This document shows positions 38,819-47,710 of a DNA stretch of 64,000 nucleotides, piece after piece. The DNA lies in contig CACYJH010000024.1 in the NCBI GenBank assembly GCA_902774685.1, forward strand, positions 28,503 through 92,502, in the 5' to 3' direction. Position 1 is the first letter of the stretch. Each line of letters opens with the position of its first letter. Source of the stretch: an uncultured Methanobrevibacter sp. GTDB lineage: Archaea; Methanobacteriota; Methanobacteria; Methanobacteriales; Methanobacteriaceae. The notes under the pieces were generated by a model. The model ran no database searches. It saw nothing but the letters and a program-made list of their open reading frames with translations, and was not told where the DNA came from. A program made the translations under genes and the position numbers.

Positions 38819-39391
38819 TTAAAACTCAAAATCTATTTTCATTTCCATTAGATTCTCAGTTTCTTCAAGTTTATTAACCAGTCTTTCATCCAAATCAGGA
38901 TTGTTGTCATTATAATCGATTTCTCCAAATTCGCTTCTAGGTGAGAAAGCCAAGCAATCTTTTTCTAAACTAAACTCATCATCTTCATTTCCAACATTTC
39001 CACGAGCATCAAGCCTAATCCACTTATTTGAATCTTCAATATAGACAGTATTCAAGGCATGGACAATATGGCCTAAACTATCATCCTCAGCTATTGTAAG
39101 GAGTTGATAGCTGATTCCTGAGGGAATCCCATTTGCTCTAAGAAGTGCTGCAAGAAGACATGATTTTGTCCAGCATATCCCTGTCTTATTTATTAATGCA
39201 TCACTGGCTGTCCTTGAAACTATATTTGTTTGTATATCCCAAGAGTGTGGAATTTCATCTCTTACAAAGATATAAGCTCTTTTAATATAATCTGCATCAT
39301 CACATGATTGATCTTTTAATTCCTGAACCTTTTCTTGAATAAGAGGATTCATATAATCAATGCTTTTTGTCTCCAGCAAATATTCATTCAT
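38819..39391 (-). CDS. Transglutaminase-like cysteine protease-fold protein
   Basis: The 190-residue protein has the transglutaminase-type Cys-His-Asp triad: INKTGICWTKSCLLAALLRANGIPSGI (Cys), GHIVHALNTVYI (His) and WIRLDARGN (Asp). No signal peptide or membrane segment is seen, so it is probably cytoplasmic. Function is unknown; soluble relatives in archaea act as peptidases or amidases. It converges with the K+ channel gene. Confidence 0.8.
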   Translation of the reverse strand: MNEYLLETKSIDYMNPLIQEKVQELKDQSCDDADYIKRAYIFVRDEIPHSWDIQTNIVSRTASDALINKTGICWTKSCLLAALLRANGIPSGISYQLLTIAEDDSLGHIVHALNTVYIEDSNKWIRLDARGNVGNEDDEFSLEKDCLAFSPRSEFGEIDYNDNNPDLDERLVNKLEETENLMEMKIDFEF

Positions 39392-39576
39392 TCAAACCAT
39401 TCCTCTACCTAATAAATTGTAATGCAATTTCAAAATTTGTTGAAAAATATAAAAAATAGATAAAATAAATAAAATAAAAAAAGAAAAAGAGTTGAGATAA
39501 TACAATTATCTCAAAATATTAATACACCATCTTAAGCTAATGTACTAATTTAATTAAATTTTAATGAATTACAGAA

Positions 39577-40358
39577 TTATTCAAATAATTCGTGTAATTT
39601 CATGATGTAAGCACCTAATTTACCGTCGAAGTTACCTGCACTAATTTCAAGTACACCGTCAACAGTACAAGCTGCCATAATACCAGCTTTCATAGCTGCT
39701 TTTACAGATTCTTCATCTACACCGTCAATAACGATTTCAAATACACCGTCTGCATCTGGTCTGATGTCAGAGTCTACTTGGTCTTTTAAGGTTACACACA
39801 TTTTTTCGTTAGTGGATGCGTTTAAGAATTTGGAATATTTGTTGGATCCTACTTTGGAACCGGAAGCAACCATACCACCAGGGAATGGGGTAATAGTACC
39901 AGGTACGTGGGAAATTGCTTTTACAGCTAATTGAGCTGCTTTTACTCCTACCATTACATCTTTAGCTAAAATGAAGAAGTTTCCTCCAGCTACACCATCT
40001 TTGTAACCGAATTCGGATTCTACTAAGAAGTCACCAGACATGATTGGAATGGAGTGTACTTTTCTTCCGTCAATGCAGCATTCTTTTTCGAAACCGTCAC
40101 CGAAGAATTTGAGTTTGTTACCGGTTTTTAAGGTTTCTTCAGATTCAAGTAAGTTGAATGCAGCTGCAGTAGGAGCGGTACAAAACAGTCAATACCTGCT
40201 TCAGCAGGACATCCAATTACAGAAGTTCCGTAACCGGTTGCTTCAGTTGCTGCGATTTTAGCTAATCTTGGAGTAGCTGCAGTTACTAAAATTCTAGTTA
40301 CTTTAATTCCGAAACCTTCTGCGTAAGTATCTTTAATTTCTACACCGTTAATTTCCAT
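39577..40358 (-). pseudogene. ftr: Formylmethanofuran:H4MPT formyltransferase (ftr), frameshifted with an internal deletion
   Basis: Ftr moves the formyl group from formylmethanofuran to tetrahydromethanopterin in methanogenesis. The first 58 residues ([20 protein letters not shown] to CPAEAGIDC) read from 40358. After GIDCF (about 40180) the frame turns into an unrelated tail and stops at 40128. The true continuation, [45 protein letters not shown] and then [16 protein letters not shown] to the normal end, is in another frame down to 39577. Joined, this gives about 259 residues against the usual ~297, so about 38 residues (around 115 bp) are missing at the junction. A longer intact copy elsewhere, a misassembly, or a real lesion are all possible. 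Confidence 0.85.
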
Positions 40359-40399
40359 TTTTTCACCATAAATATTTATAGAAAATTAGAATAAATTAA

Positions 40400-40411
40400 A
40401 ATCTCGAGATT
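40400..40411. promoter_or_regulatory. 12-bp palindrome in the ftr promoter region
   Basis: AATCTCGAGATT is a perfect palindrome about 40 bp before the ftr start, just downstream of a leftward TATA-like TTATAAAT (about 40414-40422). It may be a repressor site; the G/C core stands out in the A/T background. Confidence 0.35.
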
Positions 40412-40624
40412 AATTTATAACAAATTAAAGTTAGTTAATTTATACTAATAATTAATTATATATTAATTCATTAAAATAAAGTTTCCTATTTAATTGTAAA
40501 AGAAAAAGTTTCTAAAAAAAATATTTTGATTAAAAGTGCAATTCAATAAAAATAATAATTAAATTTATTAAAATTATTAATCAATATATTATTAAATATT
40601 ATTGAAAATTATTAAGGTGTTTAA

Positions 40625-41014
40625 ATGGAAAGAGAAAGTTATTATTTTTTACTGTTGCTGATTGGACTTGCAGTATGTATAGGAGTATTCTGGTTCCAGT
40701 TTAACAATGATGTCACTACCTTTATGATAGTAAATGCTACTGAAGTTGAAGAAGGAGGATCATTTAAAGGTGCGTTAATGGATTCTTATGGTCAAGGAGT
40801 AGCTAATAAAACCATCACTTATCATAAGCCAGGATACCAAATGGGAACTTTAGTGGATACGACAACGGATGAAAACGGTGAATTTTTCATAGAAGATGCC
40901 CAATATCTGGAAGATGCCGGCAAGGATAACTACTATGGTGATTTTACTTATGCTGGTGATGGCAAATATAAAGGCTGTACCTATGGAAGAAACGTTACAG
41001 TAATCCCAAATTAA
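40625..41014 (+). CDS. Single-span membrane protein with small extracellular Ig/CNA-B-like domain
   Basis: The 129-residue product begins ERESYYFLLLLIGLAVCIGVFWF, an N-terminal anchor, followed by an outer beta-domain of about 95 residues: GALMDSYGQGVANKTITYHKPG...LVDTTTDENGEFFIEDAQYL, the pattern of carboxypeptidase-regulatory-like or bacterial Ig-like folds seen in Methanobrevibacter surface proteins. No catalytic motif. SD GGTGTTTAA precedes ATG. Role unknown. Confidence 0.65.
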   Translation: MERESYYFLLLLIGLAVCIGVFWFQFNNDVTTFMIVNATEVEEGGSFKGALMDSYGQGVANKTITYHKPGYQMGTLVDTTTDENGEFFIEDAQYLEDAGKDNYYGDFTYAGDGKYKGCTYGRNVTVIPN

Positions 41015-41080
41015 ATTATTTTAAAAAAAGATTATTTTAATTAATAATCTTTAAATTAATTTTTATTTTATATTGCTGAT

Positions 41081-41202
41081 TTTAAAAATTAAAAAGAAAA
41101 AACAACCTATTAAAATTAAAATAAACTAATTTTAAAAATTAAAAAGAAAGAACAACCTATTATAAATTAAAATAAACTAATTTTAAAAATTAAAAAAAAG
41201 AG
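41081..41202. repeat. 50-bp AT-rich tandem repeat, about 2.4 copies
   Basis: The unit TTTAAAAATTAAAAAGAAAR... with the marker AACAACCTATT starts at 41081 and 41131 (two changes) and a truncated third copy starts at 41182. It lies between convergent genes (40625 forward, 41221 reverse). The only non-A/T island is the CAACC motif repeated every 50 bp. Confidence 0.85.
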
Positions 41203-41220
41203 TAAATTAATAAAATTAAA

Positions 41221-42423
41221 TTAATTTTTTATTTCTGCTTCTAAAACTTCTTTTTCTTCTTCATCTATAACTTCAAGAACTGGTTCTTCAGACTCTTCAG
41301 CAGATGAATCCTCAGTGGAACTATCTTCAGAAAAGTTTTCATCTATCTGTTCCAATACTCTTTTTCCTTCTTCAGACAGCTCATCATGTTTAGAACTTTC
41401 ACTTTCAGCAAGTGAAAATGATCTGTCTAAAACGTTGGTTCCAAACATCATTAGGCATATCAATCCTATAAATGTTGTCATCCAGAATGAAATAACCCTT
41501 TCTACAACAGTTGCCGCTGCACTGATGGAAGCAGTAACTCCTGCATTGGAATATAATAGAATCATTATTCCATCTACTGCACCGAGACCTCCTGGAAGCA
41601 AAGGCACCATACCAACCAAGGATGCGATGATGAATACCTCACCAATGACAATTGGAGAAATGGTTGCACCAAATGCAAGGAACACAGCATAAACCCTTAA
41701 AATTTCAAAAATCCAAATTATAAAAGATAAAGGTAAAGCATATAGCAAGATATTCCTATTTCTAAGCAATAGATTCATAGTGGATTGGAAACTTATAACA
41801 GCTTCAACAATTCTCTTTTCTGTATTTTCATCAAAACTCTTATAGAATCTGCGAGCAAGTCTTATAATCCATGAAGTAATTTTTACTCCGAAAGCCTCAT
41901 TGATACATAAATAAATCAATATGGCAACTGCTGCAGTGATTCCAACAACACAAATCACCAATATGGCAAGTACTGTTGGGGGCAATGAAAATGTAGAGAT
42001 AATCCCGATAATTGTTATAATAGATAATATAAGGAATGGGAATGTATCAAAAGACCTATCCGCAACTACTGAAGCAAAGGTATCTTCAAATTTATAATTC
42101 CCTTCTTTTGCCAAAAGATAAGCCCTTACAGGTTCTCCACCTCCACGGCCACTTGGAGTGATGTTGTTTACTGCCAAACTTACCAATACCATAGGCAATA
42201 ACTTTTTGATTCCTAAAGACATATCTGCAGCATTATTAATGATATGCCATCTCCAAGTGTATAAAAAATAAGTAAAGACTTGTAAAAGAACAGCCAATAA
42301 AACAAACCATAAATTAGATTGTTTAAGATCTTCAAGGACTTCATCTATACCAATATAATATAACATGACCCCCATAATGGCCAAACCAATTATGAAGAAT
42401 ATGATAACCTTTTTATTTTTCAT
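41221..42423 (-). CDS. Flippase-like integral membrane protein (LPG synthase TM / UPF0104)
   Basis: The ~400-residue protein has about eight membrane segments and the family hallmark NNITPSGRGGGEPVRAYLLAKEG, followed by FEDTFASVVADRSFD and LLPGGLGAVDGIMILLYSNAGV. It belongs to the AglD/MprF transmembrane family, thought to flip or modify lipid-linked sugars. The C-terminal 70 residues are a Glu/Ser-rich tail (EDSSTEDSSAEESEEPVLEVIDEEEKEVLEAEIKN region). The frame opens with GTG at 42435, but SD-like GGTTGAT supports ATG 42423. Confidence 0.8.
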   Translation of the reverse strand: MKNKKVIIFFIIGLAIMGVMLYYIGIDEVLEDLKQSNLWFVLLAVLLQVFTYFLYTWRWHIINNAADMSLGIKKLLPMVLVSLAVNNITPSGRGGGEPVRAYLLAKEGNYKFEDTFASVVADRSFDTFPFLILSIITIIGIISTFSLPPTVLAILVICVVGITAAVAILIYLCINEAFGVKITSWIIRLARRFYKSFDENTEKRIVEAVISFQSTMNLLLRNRNILLYALPLSFIIWIFEILRVYAVFLAFGATISPIVIGEVFIIASLVGMVPLLPGGLGAVDGIMILLYSNAGVTASISAAATVVERVISFWMTTFIGLICLMMFGTNVLDRSFSLAESESSKHDELSEEGKRVLEQIDENFSEDSSTEDSSAEESEEPVLEVIDEEEKEVLEAEIKN

Positions 42424-42667
42424 TTTATCAACCACTTTTTTACAAAAATCAATAAAAATCGGCTAAAAATTTATTTTTTTTTGAATAAATTCCAAATAAT
42501 TCTTAATATTTCTTAGAAATTTTTAACAATTTTTAATAAATTTTTAAATCATTAAGTCTCTTATTAAATATATACCAAATCTTTTATTTAAAATTATATA
42601 TTTAACTTGGTATAGTTTGAATATTTAAAAACAAAACCATAATAATATTTAAATATGCAAAAAATAA

Positions 42668-44155
42668 ATGAATATTTGTATGAAAAGGAAATATATTACT
42701 AAAACTGATTTATTAGTTGTGCTCCACTATTTAGGGTACATAATGCAAGGGTTAGGTGTGGTATTGATGACACCTGTTTTAGTTGCATTAATCTATGGAG
42801 AGTACATTAAGGTCAGTGCTTTTTTAATTCCTTGTTTTATTTCATTTGCTCTTGGAACCATATTCACTCAAAAATTGAATGAATATGACAACCTTAGACT
42901 AAAGCATGGAATGCTTATATCTTCCTTTGCTTGGCTATGGGCTTCAATAATTGGAGCGTCAATCATGGTCCTTTCATTAGGCATTCCTTTCATAGATGCA
43001 GTATTCGAAAACATGTCTGCATGGACAGGAAGCGGAATGACTTTTTTTATAAATGTTGAAATCTTACCTAAATCCATCCTATTTTTAAGAAGCTTGGAGC
43101 AATGGATAGGTGGATTGGGAATTGTAATCATATTTATCGGAATTTTAATCAGATCAGGTACTGCAGCAGCAAGATTATACAAATCTGAAGCAAGAGAAGA
43201 AAAGATCAAACCGAACATTGTAAATACATTAAGGAAATCTGTAGAAATCTATTTGATTTATACTGCAATAGGAGTATTGCTATTTATCTTATTGGGACTT
43301 CCTATCTTTGATTCTGTGAACTTGACATTTACAAGCATCTCCACTGGAGGAATGTCCATCAAAAATGCCAATGTAGGATTTTATCAAAACGATTTGGTCT
43401 ATATTGTCAGCATGCTTTTGATGATTATAGGTGCTACAAGTTTCACCATACATTATAGGATAGTGAAAACAAAAGGAAAATCACTTATTAAGGATGTCCA
43501 ATTCCAATTGATGATTATCCTAATTGTACTTGCAAGTGCAATAATTTTGCTTACAAACAAAACAGTGCCTATAGAGGAACTCTTCACCATAGTCTCTGCA
43601 ATTACAACTACTGGAGCAAATGTAGTTCCCCCTACAGACCTTGCAACATGGAAAAGCTCTTCATTGATTATCCTCATGATACTGATGCTGATTGGAGGTT
43701 CCTCAGGATCTACTGTAGGTGGATTAAAGCTCATTAGGGTAACCACTATCCTAAAGGGCATAAGCTTAACCATCACCAACTTGGTTTCACCAGACGGAAT
43801 AGTTCTGAATACAAGGATTGGCGATAAGAAAATCAATCAAAGAGAGATAAAAGAGGCATCTTCATATATGTTCCTGTTTTTCATATTCTTAATCTTTGGA
43901 TGGTTTGTCATGACATTATATGGCTATGACCCATTTACAGCATTATTCGATGTAATATCCTTACAAAGTAATAATGGATTAAGTACAGGAATAGTATTTG
44001 GAGGATTGCCAACACCTTTAAAGATAACATTGATTTTCCTTATGTGGATTGGCAGATTGGAAATCATACCTATCCTTGTATTATTTAGAACAATAGGGGC
44101 ATTCCTTATTCCAAAAAGGCATGTAAAGAAAATGAAACAAGTTCCAGTAGAATAG
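42668..44155 (+). CDS. trkH: Potassium uptake protein TrkH
   Basis: TrkH/KtrB-type K+ transporters have four M1-P-M2 repeats. The 495-residue protein shows filter-like loops FENMSAWTGSGMTFF, LTFTSISTGGMSIKNA, IVSAITTTGANVVPP and DVISLQSNNGLSTGIV, each with the Gly that lines the pore. No SD is visible before the ATG at 42668 or the in-frame ATG at 42680, so the start is uncertain and the mRNA may be leaderless. TrkA follows 219 bp downstream. Confidence 0.93.
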   Translation: MNICMKRKYITKTDLLVVLHYLGYIMQGLGVVLMTPVLVALIYGEYIKVSAFLIPCFISFALGTIFTQKLNEYDNLRLKHGMLISSFAWLWASIIGASIMVLSLGIPFIDAVFENMSAWTGSGMTFFINVEILPKSILFLRSLEQWIGGLGIVIIFIGILIRSGTAAARLYKSEAREEKIKPNIVNTLRKSVEIYLIYTAIGVLLFILLGLPIFDSVNLTFTSISTGGMSIKNANVGFYQNDLVYIVSMLLMIIGATSFTIHYRIVKTKGKSLIKDVQFQLMIILIVLASAIILLTNKTVPIEELFTIVSAITTTGANVVPPTDLATWKSSSLIILMILMLIGGSSGSTVGGLKLIRVTTILKGISLTITNLVSPDGIVLNTRIGDKKINQREIKEASSYMFLFFIFLIFGWFVMTLYGYDPFTALFDVISLQSNNGLSTGIVFGGLPTPLKITLIFLMWIGRLEIIPILVLFRTIGAFLIPKRHVKKMKQVPVE

Positions 44156-44374
44156 ACCCTAAACTATTGGAATTTTCCTCATTGTTTTGATTAATGAAAA
44201 CTATTTTTACGAAAGATTTATAAATATAAATTAAGATATTAAAACAATAGAATAATTATATAAAATTTATAATATTTCATAAAAAATTTTATGTCAATAT
44301 CAAATAATTCTAAGCATAAAAACGGATTGAGTGATATATAATTATTAATATTAAAAAAAGTTTAGGTGTTTGTT

Positions 44375-45055
44375 ATGTATATTGTGATTTTGGGCGGGGG
44401 TCGTGTAGGACTTTCACTTGCAGACCGTTTAATTATTCATGGTTATGATGTAACAATTATTGAAAGCGATGAGGAAGCATGTAATCAAGCAACTGAACAA
44501 TTAGATGCTATGGTTATTCGTGGAAACGGAACTGATACAAAAACTTTGGAAGATGCAAACATTGAAGATGCTAATGTTTTTGTAGCTACAACCGGTAATG
44601 ATGAATCAAACTTATTATCTTGCATTTTAGTTAAAGAGTATACAAATGGACAAATCATTGCAAGAGTAAGTAATCCAGATCACGAAGAGGCATTTAAAAA
44701 AGTTGGAATTGATAAGGTAATTAGCCCTGAGCGAACTGCTGCAGGATTCCTTGAAAAAATTATTACAAGACCTAATGTAGCAGACTTAACAGCATTTGGT
44801 GCAGGTAATGCAGAAATCTTGGATATGACCATTAAAAATAAGAAGATATTTGGAAAAAGAGTTTCTGAATTATCACCAACTAAGGATTATATCATTATTT
44901 CTAGAAATAAGGACAATCATGAATTGGAAATTCCTCAACCAGATGACATCCTAAACGAGGGTGACAAGATTTCCATTCTTGTAAAAAGAGGTGCTTTTGG
45001 AAAAGCAGAAAAGAAATTTATGGATGAAGGCGGAGGAGGATTATTCGGATTCTAA
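44375..45055 (+). CDS. trkA: Trk system potassium uptake regulator TrkA
   Basis: The 226-residue protein binds NAD(H) and gates TrkH. It starts MYIVILGGGRVGLSLADRL (Rossmann glycine motif), continues with DEACNQATEQLDAMVIRGNGTD and ends with a TrkA-C domain (about 140-220: GAGNAEILDMTIKNKKIFGKRVSEL) and a GEGG-like tail. A codon at 44366 is open; SD GGTGTTTGTT supports ATG 44375. Confidence 0.95.
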   Translation: MYIVILGGGRVGLSLADRLIIHGYDVTIIESDEEACNQATEQLDAMVIRGNGTDTKTLEDANIEDANVFVATTGNDESNLLSCILVKEYTNGQIIARVSNPDHEEAFKKVGIDKVISPERTAAGFLEKIITRPNVADLTAFGAGNAEILDMTIKNKKIFGKRVSELSPTKDYIIISRNKDNHELEIPQPDDILNEGDKISILVKRGAFGKAEKKFMDEGGGGLFGF

Positions 45056-45211
45056 TCCTCACCATTTTACTATTTTTTAACTATTTTTTTAACTATTTTT
45101 ATTTATTTTAATTTTATATCAATTAAAAAAAAAAAAAACTATTTTTGAAAAAAAGAACTATTTTTATTATCGTTTTAATTTAAAAAAAAGAGAGAATAAT
45201 CTAATAAAAAA

Positions 45212-45859
45212 TTACATTATTCCCATATTCATGCAAGACATTTTTACGTGTTGATTTCCATTATTTACCCAAGGACCATGTCCTGGAAGCAAATATTCAA
45301 CATCCAATTCTTTTAGACGCATCAAGGATTCTTTCATGTCCATTGGATCTCCACCAATATCCATACGGCCAACTCCACCATTGGAAAAAATGGTGTCACC
45401 GCTAATAAGAATCTCGCCATCGTATAATGATATTCCACCTTTGGTATGTCCAGGAGTGTTTAAAACTTCAAAATTAGCTATTTTATCTCCTTCTTCAAGT
45501 TCAATATCTACATCATGCTTCCTTACAATTGAACCAAATAAAGAGGAAACGGTCAATTCACTATCAGGATCCCTTAATGCTATAGCATCCACTTTATGAA
45601 TGGCTATTTTTGCATTTGGGAAAAAATCATTTCCACCAACATGGTCAAAATGACAATGAGTATTCACAATCAAATCTATATCTTCAGGTTCAATTCCAAT
45701 CTCTCTGATGCTTGAATATAAGTTTGAATTGCTCTGACCAGTTCCAGTATCAACAAGAATATAATTATAATCTGAATCGGAATCAGTGTTGTCAATTAAA
45801 TAGGAATTAGAATCAGCCATTATTCCTTCAATACAATAAACATTATTGATTTTTTCCAT
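45212..45859 (-). CDS. Metallo-beta-lactamase superfamily hydrolase
   Basis: The 215-residue protein has the motif NTHCHFDHVGGNDFF (HxHxDH), the second-site His in LNTPGHTKGGISLYD, an Asp in ISGDTIFSNGGVGR and LLPGHGPWVNN. It resembles glyoxalase II-type hydrolases of archaea; substrate unknown. SD GTGATATT precedes ATG. It is a single gene. Confidence 0.88.
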   Translation of the reverse strand: MEKINNVYCIEGIMADSNSYLIDNTDSDSDYNYILVDTGTGQSNSNLYSSIREIGIEPEDIDLIVNTHCHFDHVGGNDFFPNAKIAIHKVDAIALRDPDSELTVSSLFGSIVRKHDVDIELEEGDKIANFEVLNTPGHTKGGISLYDGEILISGDTIFSNGGVGRMDIGGDPMDMKESLMRLKELDVEYLLPGHGPWVNNGNQHVKMSCMNMGIM

Positions 45860-46040
45860 AATATCACTTGATTAGTATTTTATTAATAATTTTTAAAAGA
45901 TAGTAAATAAATTTACCTAAAATAAGCTAAAAAATATGTAAAACTGAAAAGAACTAAATAAAAATATCAGCAAATTTACCTAAAATAAGCTATAAAATAT
46001 GAAAAATTGAAAAAACTAAATAAAAAAAGTAAGTAAAAAA

Positions 46041-46196
46041 TGGGGTCACAGGGATTTGAACCCCGATCCTAGGATTTCTCTTGCCTCAGTACTCCAATTG
46101 GTCATCACATAACCAATTTATACTGATCATCAGACTACGCGTTTTTCTTCAAAGACAACTGGAGTCCCAGATGATGCCAGGTTACACCATAACCCC
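46041..46196 (-). tRNA. tRNA-Trp (CCA) with an 83-nt intron
   Basis: The exons (46196-46159 and 46075-46041) form a 73-nt tRNA with acceptor GGGGTTA/TGACCCC, T-arm loop TTCAAAT and anticodon stem TGGGA/TCCTA; the loop is C-T-CCA-G-A, so the anticodon is CCA. The intron (46158-46076) is inserted after G37 as expected, and its ends can pair (TTGTC with GGCAA) into a bulge-helix-bulge. Inside are box C-like CTGATGA, box C' GTGATGA and box D CTGA. A short spacer with a palindrome separates it from tRNA-Cys. Confidence 0.9.
46076..46158 (-). ncRNA. Box C/D guide RNA inside the tRNA-Trp intron
   Basis: On the minus strand the intron carries CTGATGA (46127-46133), GTGATGA (46102-46108) and CTGA (46086-46089). 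The 12 nt between box C' and box D (CCAATTGGAGTA) pair with the exon-intron junction of the same pre-tRNA (ACTCCA, one G-U pair, then TTG). The fifth base before box D faces C34. This predicts Cm34 of tRNA-Trp, the same modification known from other euryarchaeal tRNA-Trp introns. The enzymes are the Nop5/fibrillarin pair at 7425-9428. Confidence 0.8.
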
Positions 46197-46234
46197 ATAC
46201 TTATGAGATTAACATATTTGATATGTTAACCTAA

Positions 46235-46306
46235 AGCCAAGAGAGAGATTTGAACTCCCGTGTAATTGGTCTGCAGCCAACCGCTTCGCCTCTAAGCTAT
46301 CTTGGC
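46235..46306 (-). tRNA. tRNA-Cys (GCA)
   Basis: Acceptor GCCAAGA/TCTTGGC, discriminator U73 (usual for Cys), anticodon stem TTGG/CCAA with loop CTGCAGA (anticodon GCA) and T loop TTCAAAT. CCA is not encoded. A TATA-like box, read as GTTTATATATT on the minus strand, lies at 46344-46354. tRNA-Trp follows 38 nt downstream. Confidence 0.95.
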
Positions 46307-46485
46307 ATAAATAATAATACAGTATTATAAAGTATGTTTTAATAATATATAAACTTATTGTTAAAATAAAAAAATAGTTTAACTGATAAAAACAGACATT
46401 GAAGGAATAAAATAATTAAAAAATAATAAAAAACAATTAAAATAGAAAAATAAATAGTTTTGACTATTTAAATAAAGAATAAAGA

Positions 46486-46893
46486 TTAGAATTTAACTTG
46501 TTTATCAAAACCACAGATTTCGTCAATCTCAAATGCCTTTTCTAAACAATAATCCTTTTCTACCTTATAATTTCCATTCCTAGTCTTTTCTATTAAATCT
46601 GGAGATAAGAAAAACCATTTAGTGTATTTGAATTTAACACCCAGATATGGATTTGCACCGAAAGTCTCTGAAAACTCAATCAAAGCATCTATTTGAGGAT
46701 GATCAATATAAATCTTATCTTTAGTAGTTGTCTTTACTTCAATAGCTAAGTAAATCTTGCCATTTCCTGCAATAACATCAGGCAATGGTTTTTTAGTAGC
46801 TCCTCCAGATGCTGGAGCCCTCATAGCTGCAAAATTTCTATCCCATAATTTATGAACTAAATCTCTTTCTTCTGCTGAACCTTTTTTAGCCAT
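46486..46893 (-). CDS. hjc: Holliday junction resolvase Hjc
   Basis: Hjc cleaves four-way DNA junctions symmetrically. The 135-residue protein shows KKGSAEERDLVHKLWDRNFAAMRAPASGG (catalytic Glu), LPDVIAGNGKIYLAIEVKTT (the D...ExK core) and KYTKWFFLSPD. SD GTGGG lies before the ATG at 46893, which I prefer to one at 46905. It is flanked by tRNA groups. Confidence 0.95.
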   Translation of the reverse strand: MAKKGSAEERDLVHKLWDRNFAAMRAPASGGATKKPLPDVIAGNGKIYLAIEVKTTTKDKIYIDHPQIDALIEFSETFGANPYLGVKFKYTKWFFLSPDLIEKTRNGNYKVEKDYCLEKAFEIDEICGFDKQVKF

Positions 46894-47136
46894 ATTAAAA
46901 CCCACTTTAAATGTAACCTTAATACTTTTAGTTTATTTTTTTATATATAAATAGAAGCAGTTAGAGCATTTGAAAAGTAATATTTAGAAATATTTGAAAA
47001 AAATTTGAAGAATAATTAAAGAATATTTAAAAAATTTTAAAAAATATTGGAAATTCGTTAAAATTCTAAAATAACAAATATAAAATAATTAAATTGAAAT
47101 AATCATTAAAAAATTATTATAAAAAAAGTTTAAAAA

Positions 47137-47212
47137 TGGGGCCGGGGCCGAGATTTGAACCCGAGTCACAGGATCCACAGTCCCGTAGGATGACCGCCTA
47201 CCCTACCCCGGC
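47137..47212 (-). tRNA. tRNA-His (GTG)
   Basis: Acceptor GCCGGGG/CCCCGGC, anticodon stem CGGGA/TCCTG with loop CTGTGGA (GTG), T loop TTCAAAT. The discriminator is C73, and CCA appears to be encoded (47137-47139). The base before G1 (-1) is U, not the G-1 normally needed for His identity. It is the last tRNA in a cluster of five. Confidence 0.93.
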
Positions 47213-47247
47213 AGTTAAATACCAATAATAAAAATAAAAAAAGATTA

Positions 47248-47330
47248 TGCGGGAGCAGGGATTCGAACCCTGGTAGACCTGCGTCAACAGGTCCTAAGCC
47301 TGTCTCCTTTGGCCGCTCGGACACCCCCGC
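47248..47330 (-). tRNA. tRNA-Leu (TAG)
   Basis: Type II tRNA of 83 nt with acceptor GCGGGGG, anticodon stem ACAGG/CCTGT and loop CTTAGGA (anticodon UAG), long variable arm and T loop TTCGAAT. Discriminator A73. Confidence 0.95.
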
Positions 47331-47378
47331 TGCTAAGAGAGGGAAGGAGATTCCCAAAAATCTTTCAAATATAAAAAA

Positions 47379-47453
47379 TGCTCCGACCGGGATTCGAACC
47401 CGAGTCTTCGGCTCGAAAGGCCGAAATGATTGGCCGGACTACACCATCGGAGC
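47379..47453 (-). tRNA. tRNA-Glu (TTC)
   Basis: Acceptor GCTCCGA, anticodon stem TCGGC/GCCGA with loop CTTTCGA (anticodon UUC), T loop TTCGAAT, discriminator A73. It will also be needed by the GatB pathway if Glu-tRNA-Gln forms. Confidence 0.95.
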
Positions 47454-47488
47454 ATAAAATACGAATGCAATAAAACTTAATTGTGCAA

Positions 47489-47562
47489 TGGGCCCAATGG
47501 GATTCGAACCCATGACATCCCGGTTATGAGCCGAGCGCTCTACCTGGCTAAGCTATGGGCCC
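47489..47562 (-). tRNA. tRNA with CAT anticodon (elongator Met or Ile2)
   Basis: Acceptor GGGCCCA/TGGGCCC, anticodon stem CTCGG/CCGGG with loop CTCATAA (CAU), T loop TTCGAAT. It lacks the AGCGGG start and three G-C pairs of an archaeal initiator. Elongator Met and agmatidine-modified Ile2 cannot be separated by eye. Confidence 0.85.
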
Positions 47563-47567
47563 AAAAG

Positions 47568-47640
<73 letters not shown>

Positions 47641-47710
47641 ATAATTGCAAATCAAGTTTTATAAAAAAATATCTGTAATAAAGACAGTAATAATATGTTG
47701 ATTAACATAG

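Noticed and set aside
41081..41202. CRISPR-like repeats
   Set aside because: Repeat units are contiguous, A/T-rich and lack spacers.
47166..47357. Reading frame of 63 codons on the minus strand
   Set aside because: It lies across the tRNA-His and tRNA-Leu genes.
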